NCBI RefSeq assembly: GCF_000217915.1
Contig: NZ_AFOZ01000014.1
Coordinates: 186,001-250,000 of the forward strand
Length of the DNA: 64,000 bases
Direction of reading: 5' to 3'
Origin: Shewanella sp. HN-41
GTDB taxonomy: Bacteria; Pseudomonadota; Gammaproteobacteria; Enterobacterales; Shewanellaceae
Part shown: positions 9,567 to 17,419 of the stretch, in pieces
Numbering within the stretch: the first letter of the stretch is position 1
Layout of the letters: every line of letters starts with the position of its first letter
Program-made: the position numbers and the translations under genes
The notes under the pieces: generated by a model
Seen by the model: the letters and a program-made list of their open reading frames with translations, nothing else
The model's database searches: none
Told to the model about the DNA's origin: nothing

Positions 9567-9896
9567 ATTCTAGAATTGTTTTATTTTTTCCGTTGTTACA
9601 CCGAGATTGAGTTCCGCCTATCGTAGAGACATCATGATTCGGAACCTATATTTAAGTTTGTTCCCCAGCAATCATACTCTGTCTGTAGTTAAACGCTGTT
9701 AAACGTTCAGCCCATGTTCATCGACAAGGTATACATTTACTCTTAGACTTAATTCCATATGCGTCCCTAAGCTTGACTCTTACTCTGTCTCTTCAAGATG
9801 TTCTACTAAAGATCAGTGTCTTTTTATTTGCAGAAATGAGTCTAAGCCTATTGAAGCGTTGAGAATTATTTTTGAAATCTTAAATGGAGGTATCCT
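9567..9896. other. 330-bp intergenic region
   Basis: No convincing ORF or RNA is seen. It is presumably the promoter and leader of the DUF4382 gene, which has a good GGAGG 6 nt before its ATG. No clear terminator follows the cytochrome b gene. Confidence 0.5.
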
Positions 9897-10904
9897 ATGA
9901 ACATTCAAAAAAGTGCTCTTGCTGTTGTTTTAACGGGTTTACTGTTTGGTTGTGGCGGCTCAGATTCCGATGATCCCGTCCCCCAGATGGGAACCTTTAG
10001 TCTAGGCGTCTCCGATAATCCCGCCGATGCCAGATCAGTCGTTATTGCATTTAAACAAGTCGTTTTGAAAAATGATACAGGCAGTCATTCATTCAATGTT
10101 ATGCCTAATGGTGAACTCAAATTTGTTGATTTGCTGGAGTTTCAAGGCAGTGCAGTAGAAACCTTAGTCAGTGGTCAGTCTATTCCCGTTGGTGAATACC
10201 AAATGTGCCTTTATATGAAAAATAGCACTGTGGCGAATACGGACAGTTCATTTGTGCAGACTATGGGCGATGCGATGCACGGGCTAGTGACCAATAGTAA
10301 TGGTTCCTGTGGTGGCGTCGGTGCGGAGGATAGCGATACAGGAAGACTGTTTTTCAATCAAAAATTTACTATCGCGGCAGGTGTTAATAACTTTGTCGCC
10401 GAGTTTAATTTAAATAAAGGATTGCAGGGGCCACACGGGAACAAGGACCACTGGACTTTGAAACCAACTTCAGTTCAGTTGTTTAATCAATCCGAAGTCG
10501 GGGCGATTAAGGGGACAGTGGGTGCGACCGTGATGGAAGGATGCGAAATGGCTGCTACCGGTTCAGAATTTGCCCCCACGGTCTACTTATACCCCGCTAA
10601 TACTGGGTTAGCGCAGATGAAGGATTTCCGTCCTGAGGCCGATACTGCCACTGAAATCGCTCCTATTGCCGCCGCCCGCGTCAATGACATTACTGATGCG
10701 ACTGGCCAAGTTGTTGGGCATGGCTACGAATTTGGTTTTGTTGTTACTGGGGATTACAGCCTAGGCTACACTTGTTTGGCACAGAATGATGATCCCGATG
10801 TGAGCAATAGTGCAGACGATGTGGGTGCGCCATTTTTCATTTATGCCGATGAGCAGGGCATTACTGTTACTGCAAAAGCGGTCACTGAGCGTAATTTCCC
10901 ATAG
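9897..10904 (+). CDS. DUF4382 domain lipoprotein
   Basis: A 335-residue lipoprotein with lipobox LFGC (Cys19) and an acidic linker (GGSDSDD). The start of the mature part, GTFSLGVSDNPADARSVVI near residues 32-50, matches the opening of DUF4382, an Ig/transthyretin-like domain found in secreted lipoproteins of aquatic bacteria. Several Cys (CLYMK, NGSCGG, EGCEM, GYTCL) could pair. Function unknown. A bidirectional terminator follows. Confidence 0.75.
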   Translation: MNIQKSALAVVLTGLLFGCGGSDSDDPVPQMGTFSLGVSDNPADARSVVIAFKQVVLKNDTGSHSFNVMPNGELKFVDLLEFQGSAVETLVSGQSIPVGEYQMCLYMKNSTVANTDSSFVQTMGDAMHGLVTNSNGSCGGVGAEDSDTGRLFFNQKFTIAAGVNNFVAEFNLNKGLQGPHGNKDHWTLKPTSVQLFNQSEVGAIKGTVGATVMEGCEMAATGSEFAPTVYLYPANTGLAQMKDFRPEADTATEIAPIAAARVNDITDATGQVVGHGYEFGFVVTGDYSLGYTCLAQNDDPDVSNSADDVGAPFFIYADEQGITVTAKAVTERNFP

Positions 10905-10955
10905 GCACGATGCCGTTGTGGATTTCCCCCACAGAATAAAACTGAGCTTCATAAT

Positions 10956-10984
10956 AAAAAACCAGCAGAAATGCTGGTTTTTTT
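10956..10984. terminator. bidirectional terminator between DUF4382 and dsbA-like genes
   Basis: CCAGCA-GAAA-TGCTGG is flanked by A-run and T-run (AAAAA left, TTTTTTT right), so it can serve both convergent genes. Confidence 0.88.
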
Positions 10985-10997
10985 ATGGCATGAATAT

Positions 10998-11747
10998 TTA
11001 AGAACGCTGTTGGCGACCTAAACCTAACATTGCAGCAAATACGAGGAACAGCCAGCCTAAACTGCCACCCGAGCTTGTTGGGGCTTTGGCATCTTTTTCG
11101 ACGGCAAGATAATTTATTACGCCAATTAATTCATCTAACGTTTTGATATTACTTAAATTGACTGCATATTTATCATTCACAATAAATGTGGGAACGCTTT
11201 CAACTCGGAACTGTTCCTGCTGCGCGCGCCACAGGGCAAGTTTTTCATCGGTGTTTTTGCTATCGGCAAGTTCATCATACTTGGCAGCATCTATGCCGAA
11301 TTGGGCGAAGACTTGCTTAATATCGTCGCGACTGTTGATTTGCACTTGGTGTTCATGATTCGGTGCACTGTGATCATGGCCATTTGCACCTGCTTCACCT
11401 TGGATAGCAGTGAACATGGCATGGGTAATCGCCTCTTTATTATCAACGTGTTGAATAACCGAGAGTGAGCGCATCACCTCTGTCCCGATTGCGCTATTCA
11501 TAAAATCAACATGTTTGCTATCAAAGCGAATCTGCTTATTTAAATTGGCTTTAATATCAGGTAGATAATTTGTTTCCATATTGAAGCAGTTATGGCAGTA
11601 AAATGAGTAAAACTCAGTGAGTTTGGGCTCGCTGCTGGGGGCCTTATCAGACACTTGAGTATAATGGGTGCCTTCGACAAAGTTGGCGGCAAACGCGCTT
11701 AATGGTGTGACAATTAAGGCTACAGCCAAGGTTAATGGTTTGATCAT
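10998..11747 (-). CDS. DsbA-like thiol:disulfide protein with GlyGly-CTERM tail
   Basis: A 249-residue exported protein: a signal peptide ends near AFA-ANF, the thioredoxin-fold active site is CHNC (FYSFYCHNCFNME), and the cis-Pro loop is VPTF. A His-rich insert (NGHDHSAPNHEH, near residues 121-132) could bind metal. The C-terminus is GGSLGWLFLVFAAMLGLG then basic residues, which is the GlyGly-CTERM sorting signal recognised by rhombosortase (family knowledge). This predicts cleavage and surface display or membrane anchoring, which is unusual for a DsbA. GAGGAA before ATG 11747 supports the start. It is likely a periplasmic or surface oxidase; which partner it has is unknown. Confidence 0.85.
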   Translation of the reverse strand: MIKPLTLAVALIVTPLSAFAANFVEGTHYTQVSDKAPSSEPKLTEFYSFYCHNCFNMETNYLPDIKANLNKQIRFDSKHVDFMNSAIGTEVMRSLSVIQHVDNKEAITHAMFTAIQGEAGANGHDHSAPNHEHQVQINSRDDIKQVFAQFGIDAAKYDELADSKNTDEKLALWRAQQEQFRVESVPTFIVNDKYAVNLSNIKTLDELIGVINYLAVEKDAKAPTSSGGSLGWLFLVFAAMLGLGRQQRS

Positions 11748-11936
11748 ATGTTCCTCAAAGTCGGTTAGATTGAATTCAGATCTTCTGTTAACGGCTCGGC
11801 AAATTAGGCATTAGACAAACTGGGGATGTTTCTTCTCGAAGTGACGCTTGCCAAAATGCCCGTGTTCACACAGGGTTCCAGAGTAAATTGAAAGGCTTAA
11901 TTATCGCTGAATTACAGTGGGGATATTGGAGTAAAT

Positions 11937-11993
11937 GTGTGATCCCTGAAGGGAGTTTCCATGAGATTTACAGGACTGCAAAGGGGATCACAC
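11937..11993. repeat. 10-bp inverted repeat in a gene-poor 350-bp gap
   Basis: GTGTGATCCC at 11937-11946 and GGGATCACAC at 11984-11993 form a perfect 10-bp stem with a 37-nt loop. The stem half also resembles a CRP half-site (TGTGATC). It lies in the 11748-12095 gap, where only short unconvincing ORFs occur on both strands. It could be a structured RNA, a regulatory pair, or a relic. Confidence 0.4.
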
Positions 11994-12095
11994 TTCTCTA
12001 TGGGTCTATTTCGCACCTTACAGGGCCGAATGGTAGTGCAGTTGATAGCAGGAGCAAGCCCCTGTGCTAGGGCGAGCATCGCTAGTGACACCATC

Positions 12096-12740
12096 TTAAG
12101 CAATATCTCTTAAGGATTGCCAAGCCTCACAGACTTCGCGGAATCGTGTGGCATCGCCATCTGGCCGATCGGGATGCCATTTTAATGCTAAACGGCGCCA
12201 CTGTTTGCGGATATCCCGCGCGCTTGCACTTTCATCTAACTCGAAGACTCTAAGGGCATGGCCCTTGTTCATTAAGTTCACATTGAGGCCAATATAACTC
12301 TTATAACTGCTCCAGAAGGCTTCCAATAACTCTCGAATTACATTTTCACTAGCATCGTAATTATTCCAGTCAAAGTAGTAATCCCTCAGGGCAGAATCTT
12401 GCATGATCAATAGGTTAACATTAGATGGGACTAAGCGGAATATTTGGATCTCCATGGCTTTGACTTGTAACCATTGCTTAGGTAGCAGTATTTCTTGTAA
12501 TTCAAACAGGGCATTCATTAGCAGGAAATTGCGTTTAAAAAGATCGTTACCTGGATTGTCATCGAGGGGGTGAATAAGCCCTTTGCTTTGTAATTCTGTC
12601 GCAAGATGGTGGATTTTCCAACTGTGATTTGAGGCTTGCAATACAGAGAGAAGGGGCCAAATAAGAGGGTTGTCACCTTTAGTGGTCGATAACCGCTCCG
12701 ATTGTGCCTGATCTGTGAGTGAGGATTTAGCGAGTAGCAT
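12096..12740 (-). CDS. DnaJ-related protein with C-terminal J domain
   Basis: A 214-residue cytosolic protein. Residues ~1-150 match the DNA-J related N-terminal region (PF12339 type) found in gammaproteobacteria. Residues ~160-214 form a J domain with the diagnostic HPD in WHPDRP, which stimulates DnaK-type ATPases. The J domain being C-terminal is the normal arrangement for this family. ATG at 12740. Client and partner are unknown. Confidence 0.85.
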   Translation of the reverse strand: MLLAKSSLTDQAQSERLSTTKGDNPLIWPLLSVLQASNHSWKIHHLATELQSKGLIHPLDDNPGNDLFKRNFLLMNALFELQEILLPKQWLQVKAMEIQIFRLVPSNVNLLIMQDSALRDYYFDWNNYDASENVIRELLEAFWSSYKSYIGLNVNLMNKGHALRVFELDESASARDIRKQWRRLALKWHPDRPDGDATRFREVCEAWQSLRDIA

Positions 12741-13003
12741 ACTGACTGTCCCATCCTATATGGTTTGCAAAGCTTAAGTGATGAAAAATAAACTTTATCT
12801 TATCGAACAGATGGTTGTGGCTAACCGTGGATTTTAAAGCCCTACCTTCGTCCATAAAACATCAGCGAAAATAGACTATGCCATAGAGCAAAAGTGTAGG
12901 TAAAGATGGATTTTAGAGCAATCGATCCGCGAGTCACTCCATCTTTTTGTTGGTTTTTAGGGATGATTTGGAGCTAGCGAAGCGGCATTTTTATGCAAAA
13001 AAC

Positions 13004-13044
13004 AAAATGCCCCGATTTAAACACTGTTAAATCAAAGGCATTTT
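13004..13044. terminator. long hairpin terminator after nfsB
   Basis: AAAATGCC at 13004-13011 pairs with GGCATTTT at 13037-13044, with an inner stem GATTTAA/TTAAATC. A and T runs flank it, so it can end the minus-strand nfsB transcript. Confidence 0.8.
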
Positions 13045-13058
13045 ATTTATGGTTCGGT

Positions 13059-13713
13059 TTAGATTTCGGTGAAGATCACTTCTTGTGCTAAACGAGACTT
13101 AGGCAGCTGAGCGTTGAAATCGTTATCCGAGCGATAGCCGAGGGCGACGACCACTGAAGCACATAGACCTTTTTCCCGCAGACCTAAAACTTGGTTCAGT
13201 TTAGTAGCATCGAAACCTTCAATCGGACAGGCATCGATATCTAACACGCTCGCGCCAAGCATTAAGGTGCCGAGTGCTAAGTAGACTTGCTTCTCCATCC
13301 AATGTTGGGCATCTTTCAGCTCATATTTGTGCATATTGGCGAAGAAAGAGCGGCCATTATGTTGGCCTTGCTTGGCTTCTTCATTGGCAAAGCGACCATC
13401 CTTTGCTTCTTGTTCCAGCACTTGCAGTAAGTGCGCTTCATCTAATTGGGTACGAGTACAGAGTACAACTACATGGGAAGCATTGAGGATTTTTTGGGGT
13501 ATTAAATGCGAAGTTTTCAGTCGCCTGCGCCACTAAGGCTTTGCCTTCGGCGGTGCTGGCCAGCACAAAGTGCCAAGGTTGCGAGTTAGTCGATGATGGG
13601 CTGAACTGCAGTAAGGTTTTGATTTCTTCTATTTTATCCGCAGGAATTGTCTTAGTAGGATCAAATGCCTTAGTGGTGTAACGCTTTTTCGCGAGAAAAC
13701 TTAAATCACTCAT
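13059..13713 (-). pseudogene. nfsB: oxygen-insensitive nitroreductase, frameshifted
   Basis: Two adjacent frames together give an almost complete NfsB. The N-terminal part (KRYTTKAFDP, LLQFSPSSTNSQPWHF) ends in frame 1 near 13490, and the C-terminal part (SHVVVLCTRT, EQEAKDGRFANEEAK, CPIEGFDATKLNQ) continues in another frame to the stop at 13059. The switch lies at a run of six A on the coding strand (13490-13495). Five A would restore the reading frame TPKILNASHVVV. It is therefore either an inactivated gene, a sequencing error in a homopolymer, or a gene relying on slippage. NfsB proteins are FMN-dependent NAD(P)H nitro- and quinone reductases. ATG 13713 is the likely start. Confidence 0.82.
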
Positions 13714-13838
13714 GTAACGGCTCCATATCATCGAGGAATACAAATGTAGTACAGCATTTTAAGCGGGTTTAAGTAAAAAACAATGTGATCGAGACAGGTA
13801 TTAGTTTCAAAAAATTTTTGAAACTGGATTCAGGATAA

Positions 13839-14381
13839 ATGATGAAAATTATTGAAACACAAAGAAGCTTAATAGAAATTCTAGATAGGAATTCTGCCCC
13901 TTTACTGTTGAAGTACTACCTAGATAATCAACAGCATTTAGCACCTTGGGAGCCTATTCGTGGAAGTCATTATTTAACGCTTGAGTATTGGCAAGATGCA
14001 TTAACCGCGGCGGAGCAAGCATTTAGTCATGGCAGTGAGTTCAAGTTTGTCGCATTGACAAAAGACCGACAGGAAGTCATAGGCATTTGTAATTTTACAG
14101 GTGTTACCCGTGGTGTTTTTCAAGCCTGTTTTCTTGGCTATTCTATCTCGCAAAGATTTGAGGGGCAGGGGCTAATGACTGAAATTTTGTCTGCCGGAAT
14201 AGATTACATGTTTAAGAACGTTGGACTTCACCGAATCATGGCAAATTATATGCCTGAAAATAAGCGTAGTGCTGCAGTTTTGGCACAATTAGGATTTGAA
14301 AAGGAAGGTTTTGCCCGAGATTACTTGATGATTGCAGGGCAATGGCGGGATCATGTTTTGACGGCAAAGATCAATGGATGA
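13839..14381 (+). CDS. GNAT N-acetyltransferase, RimJ/RimL-like
   Basis: A 180-residue protein with the GNAT layout of ribosomal-protein acetyltransferases: the acetyl-CoA loop region SQRFEGQGLMTEIL near residues 104-117, then NVGLHRIMANYMPENKRSAAVLAQLGF. Two ATG codons stand side by side at the start. It probably acetylates an N-terminal amine; the target is unknown. Immediately downstream begins transposase debris. Confidence 0.82.
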   Translation: MMKIIETQRSLIEILDRNSAPLLLKYYLDNQQHLAPWEPIRGSHYLTLEYWQDALTAAEQAFSHGSEFKFVALTKDRQEVIGICNFTGVTRGVFQACFLGYSISQRFEGQGLMTEILSAGIDYMFKNVGLHRIMANYMPENKRSAAVLAQLGFEKEGFARDYLMIAGQWRDHVLTAKING

Positions 14382-14409
14382 GCTTAGTGCTAAGTTATGA
14401 TCTGGCTTT

Positions 14410-14901
14410 AGATATAAGGCTTAGGTTGATTAAGGCAAAGCTTTTAGCCTGTATGGCCTATGCTGATTACTCTTTATTAAAAGAAGTCCCATCAGAGTCC
14501 AACTGGCTGATACGCCAGAACAATCCAACCATACCAGTATCCAGCTGCGGATTCGGGCTGCATTAAAAGGTGAGCACCCAAAAAATCTATTGCCTTTAAT
14601 CGGTAATGAACACGAAAACCAGCCCAATGGCATTGCGTTTTCCTTAACGGATTACCTCGAATTGGTTGATGATACTGGTCGAATCATCCGCAATGATAAA
14701 CGTGGTGCTATCAGTGAAAATAGCGCTAAGTTACTGACAAGATTAAATATTCCCCATGGCAATTGGCTTAAATTGACCACAGAGTTTGGCAAGCTATTTC
14801 ATGGCCCAGTGGGCACGCTGCAAGAACTGACCGGTTACTGCGAACATTTAGAAAAGCGACGACACTTTGCGGCAAGCAGTCAGCACTTACACAGCAACTG
14901 A
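14410..14901 (+). pseudogene. 5'-truncated, frameshifted transposase remnant (Y1/REP-associated type)
   Basis: Only the last third of a transposase-like protein is visible, in two frames. KLLACMAYADYS is in one frame. A shift near 14475 then leads to RVQLADTPEQSNHTSIQLRI, LLPLIGNEHENQPNG, SLTDYLELVDDTGRIIRNDK, and the GPVGTLQELTGYCEHLEKRR end. This matches the C-terminus of the large IS200/REP-associated-like transposases frequent in Shewanella (from memory). The catalytic N-terminal part is missing, so it is dead. It marks the left border of an accessory region. Confidence 0.75.
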
Positions 14902-15033
14902 CAGCAACTTACATCACTTCGAAAATAATTATCGTCTAGCACCTCCCAAGTGCTGGGATGACTTACTTCGTCTGAAATACACCATTTTTGAAGGAATTAG
15001 CTCAATTTATTGTCTTAAATACAGTCCCTGCAA

Positions 15034-15137
15034 CTGTTGATGGTTCTTATTTTAGCTATTTTAACTCGTACAAGTTGTAGACAAGTCGAAAGTGCATTAT
15101 GTCGTTAATCTAAAATGGGTGGCTAGATTTATTGGCA
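15034..15137 (+). repeat. dispersed repeat A, copy 1
   Basis: About 104 bp aligning without gaps to copies 2 and 3. The most conserved stretch is AAGTGCATTATG followed by GTNRTTRATCTAAAATGG and GGCTAGATTT. It contains TTGTAG, a 17-bp spacer and TATGTC, a sigma70-like spacing, and a GTTAATC core at 15104-15110. No plus-strand gene follows; the next gene is on the minus strand. Confidence 0.8.
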
Positions 15138-15191
15138 GAACCCACATTTCGGAGTCTATATTCCGCAAAAAGTGTTATGTCCTGAAATATC

Positions 15192-15641
15192 TTAAAAAAC
15201 TTCTGATTTATCTACAAAATCAATTAGATCAATACTGCAGTTAATCGCATGGGTGCCAGATGAGTCTTGGTAAACACCATTCTCATCCATACTTCTTACA
15301 AACACGTGATACGCTTCATTACTTCTTACATTAAAAAACAATAGATCCTTAGATGGTATGAAAACTTGTAAGTAAAAATCTTCGCTCGGATGACCTTCGG
15401 GAAATTTTCTTTTCCACAATGGCTGATAAGCTTGCAAACAATCATAAAAATCGGCAAACCTAATTATCTCTTCCTGTTTACCATATCTGGATAACTTTAT
15501 CGCTTGATAGACTTCGGTTTTACTAACATCCGTCATAACATTAATGAATTTATGATCATCCTTTATAAAAACAAAATAAATAAACACTGGTGGTACCAGT
15601 AGAAAAAACAATAACACTATTTTTAAACGTAACTCAAACAT
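15192..15641 (-). CDS. small protein of unknown function with one membrane segment
   Basis: 149 residues starting at ATG 15641, which is preceded by GGAGG at good spacing; the frame extends upstream to 15704. An N-terminal hydrophobic segment (KIVLLFFLLVPPVFIYFVF, residues ~7-25) is followed by a soluble, aromatic-rich domain. I recognise no family. It lies between repeat A copies 1 and 2 in opposite orientation to the repeats. This suggests it entered with the same accessory elements, though no attC-like site is visible for it. Confidence 0.6.
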   Translation of the reverse strand: MFELRLKIVLLFFLLVPPVFIYFVFIKDDHKFINVMTDVSKTEVYQAIKLSRYGKQEEIIRFADFYDCLQAYQPLWKRKFPEGHPSEDFYLQVFIPSKDLLFFNVRSNEAYHVFVRSMDENGVYQDSSGTHAINCSIDLIDFVDKSEVF

Positions 15642-15765
15642 CCACTTTCCCTCCTGCAAATACTTTTCACTACCTACCACTTTTTTCAAAAAATGTCCCG
15701 TCATACCCTATATTGTAGTAGGCTTCCGGCACAGGAAGGATGCTGGGTGACTCCAGCGTTATCAT

Positions 15766-15877
15766 TAGCCCTTTAACTTTTGATGACTCTAGTTTAAGCG
15801 ATTTTAGCTTGTACAAGTTGTAGACAAACCCAAAGTGCATTATGTTGTTGATCTAAAATTGATAGCTAGATTTTACA
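15766..15877 (+). repeat. dispersed repeat A, copy 2
   Basis: Starts TTAGCCCTTTAAC and ends in TAGATTTTA. It is exactly 150 bp upstream of copy 3 and nearly identical to it. The promoter-like pair is TTGTAG (15818-15823), 17-bp spacer, TATGTT (15841-15846). A GTTGATC core follows. Confidence 0.85.
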
Positions 15878-15902
15878 ATTTTTTAATGGGTTAACTCATT
15901 TT

Positions 15903-16027
15903 TATGCTTCAGCTTTAGCTCTTTAACTTTTGATGACTCTAGTTTAAGCAATTTTAGCTCGTACAAGATGTAGACAAACCCAAAGTGCATTATGTTATTG
16001 ATCTAAAATGGATGGCTAGATTTTTGG
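15903..16027 (+). repeat. dispersed repeat A, copy 3 (left border of cassette array)
   Basis: The same element, with an upstream extension (TTTATGCTTCAGCTTTAGCTC) that is also recognisable in copy 4. The conserved CATTATGTTATTGATC contains GTTATTG, a candidate recombination core. The gene at 16048 begins 20 bp after the repeat, so the repeat's promoter-like hexamers (ATGTAG, 17 bp, TATGTT) could drive the cassette genes. Confidence 0.85.
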
Positions 16028-16047
16028 CAATAGAGAAGGAAAATAGG

Positions 16048-16491
16048 ATGGGATGGATTCTGTTTGCAGTAGCAATTGGGGTTTACTTTATATACCGTAC
16101 TCTCTCAGGTAATATCAGGAAAGCTTCGAAAATCATAGGGTACAGCCTCAATATCAAAGACACTATGGTTACGGAATGTATAGGCGCAATGCGAACGGAC
16201 CCAAGTGCGGGCCCAGAGAATACCACAAGACAGCGACTTTTTTGTGAATCTGTGATTCGTTCACATGGGAGCATCGAGAAAATGAGCCCATTGGTTAAGA
16301 CATTTTACATTTATCAGATACTGAAGAACCCTCACGATGATAATGTAAGCTGGTGGGCGAATCGGCTTAAAGATTGTGGGTTTTCAGCTGAAATAACAGC
16401 GCATGAACGTGAGATATTCGAAACCTTTTTTGAAGTTGACCATGGTGGTTTTAAAGAGTTTGTTTCAGTGCACAACCAAACACTCATATAA
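16048..16491 (+). CDS. cassette protein of unknown function, one N-terminal membrane segment
   Basis: 147 residues from ATG 16048 (AAGGA/TAGG upstream); the frame also runs back into repeat A to 15985. The N-terminus GWILFAVAIGVYFIYRTL is a membrane anchor, followed by a cytosolic or periplasmic helical domain with many charged residues. No family is recognised. The stop codon overlaps the R'' core of an attC-like site (16486-16563), which is typical of integron cassettes. It is first in the array, directly after repeat A copy 3. Confidence 0.65.
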   Translation: MGWILFAVAIGVYFIYRTLSGNIRKASKIIGYSLNIKDTMVTECIGAMRTDPSAGPENTTRQRLFCESVIRSHGSIEKMSPLVKTFYIYQILKNPHDDNVSWWANRLKDCGFSAEITAHEREIFETFFEVDHGGFKEFVSVHNQTLI

Positions 16492-16563
16492 CAAGCCCAA
16501 TCAGAAATACGTACTGCGCGCGCGGGATCTTGCTATGCTCGCCCCTTGTTGGAGGCGTTAGCA
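16486..16563 (+). repeat. attC-like site after first cassette
   Basis: A 78-bp segment beginning with ATATAAC (R'' of RYYYAAC type) then AAGCCC, and ending in GGAGGCGTTAGCA, whose last seven bases fit GTTRRRY loosely. An internal imperfect palindrome is GC-rich. GCGTTAG at the end is the classic attC 3' signature. The length is in the usual 57-141 bp range. Confidence 0.65.
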
Positions 16564-16588
16564 CTCAACCGAGCATGGAGATAATGAA

Positions 16589-17419
16589 TTGAGAAAGCCA
16601 AGATTATTTATTGCTTCATCTGTTGAGAGTTTAGCTATTGCCGAAGCTGTGAATGTAAATTTGGATCATGAGTTTGAAGTTACTCTCTGGAAGAATGGCA
16701 CTTTCAAGCTCTCATCTTCTGCAATTGATGATCTTGTAGAGAAATCATCTTTTGTAGATTTTGCGCTCTTTATTTTTGCTCCAGACGACATATCTACGAT
16801 TCGGAGCAGAAGCCAGCATGTAGTCCGAGATAACGTAATCTTCGAGATGGGGTTATTTGTTGGTGCAATTGGTAAATCGCGCTCATTCATATTAAAGCCC
16901 CGCGATGTAGAAATGTACCTTCCAACTGATTTGCTAGGTGTAACCCCTGCTGATTATGATGCAAATCGATCGGACGGGGATTTGGTTTCAGCGACTAATC
17001 GTGCGTGTTCATTGATTAAATCTGAGGTTGAAAGGCTGGGTTTAATAAATCACGAAAGACTCTCTGAATCCAAAAAGATTATTGCCAATCCCACAAGTTA
17101 CGAACTCAAAGAGCAAGACTACAAATTTCTAGCAGCTTGCCTACAAAGCCATACCGCAAATCCTGTGGGCCTACCGTTTCATAGAATTTCAAACAATTTC
17201 CGCGGTACAAATGAGGCAGCGTTACAAATATCGTTGATAAAATTAGAAAGAATGGGGTATTTGAGCAAAACAGTGGAAACCGACGAGCATGATGGCTACG
17301 ACTTTTATGCGTACTCTATTACTGAGATGGGAGTTGATATTCTGTTGCAGAACGAAGATCTTCTACAACCAAAAGCTCCCTTACCACCGCTAGGTTTTGA
17401 TAGTGATGTGCCATTCTAG
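16589..17419 (+). CDS. PF10137-type TIR domain protein (cassette-encoded, defence-like)
   Basis: 276 residues from a TTG start with GGAG 8 nt upstream (the nearby ATG at 16584 is out of frame). Residues ~4-155 match the CAP12/Pycsar-effector TIR family: PRLFIASSVESLAIAEAV, VTLWKNGTFKLSSSAIDDL, FALFIFAPDD, then RDNVIFEMGLFVGAIGKSR, in which Glu86 is the expected NADase catalytic residue, and LPTDLLGVTPADYD. The C-terminal ~110 residues look like a winged-helix domain (ALQISLIKLERMGYLSK). Relatives degrade NAD+ on phage infection in CBASS and Pycsar. No cyclase partner is nearby, so the trigger is unknown. It is flanked by attC-like sites on both sides, so it is carried as a mobile cassette. 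Confidence 0.85.
   Translation: MRKPRLFIASSVESLAIAEAVNVNLDHEFEVTLWKNGTFKLSSSAIDDLVEKSSFVDFALFIFAPDDISTIRSRSQHVVRDNVIFEMGLFVGAIGKSRSFILKPRDVEMYLPTDLLGVTPADYDANRSDGDLVSATNRACSLIKSEVERLGLINHERLSESKKIIANPTSYELKEQDYKFLAACLQSHTANPVGLPFHRISNNFRGTNEAALQISLIKLERMGYLSKTVETDEHDGYDFYAYSITEMGVDILLQNEDLLQPKAPLPPLGFDSDVPF

Noticed and set aside
11888-12103. Overlapping short ORFs on both strands (60 and 63 codons)
   Set aside because: No ribosome-binding site of note, no family resemblance, and the two frames exclude each other; the inverted repeat there is a better-supported feature.
13490-13495. Programmed frameshifting in nfsB
   Set aside because: The A6 run alone, without a stimulatory hairpin or internal ribosome-binding site, is not enough to claim it; listed as pseudogene or sequencing error instead.
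15059-15110. Repeat A as a complete attC site (TTTTAAC to GTTAATC)
   Set aside because: Only 52 bp, the arms pair poorly, and copies 2-4 lose the TAAC end. It is better described as a repeat with a core than as an attC.
15640-15764. attC-like end GCGTTATCA before repeat A copy 2
   Set aside because: No matching TGATAAC-type R'' core was found upstream, so it is not called a site.
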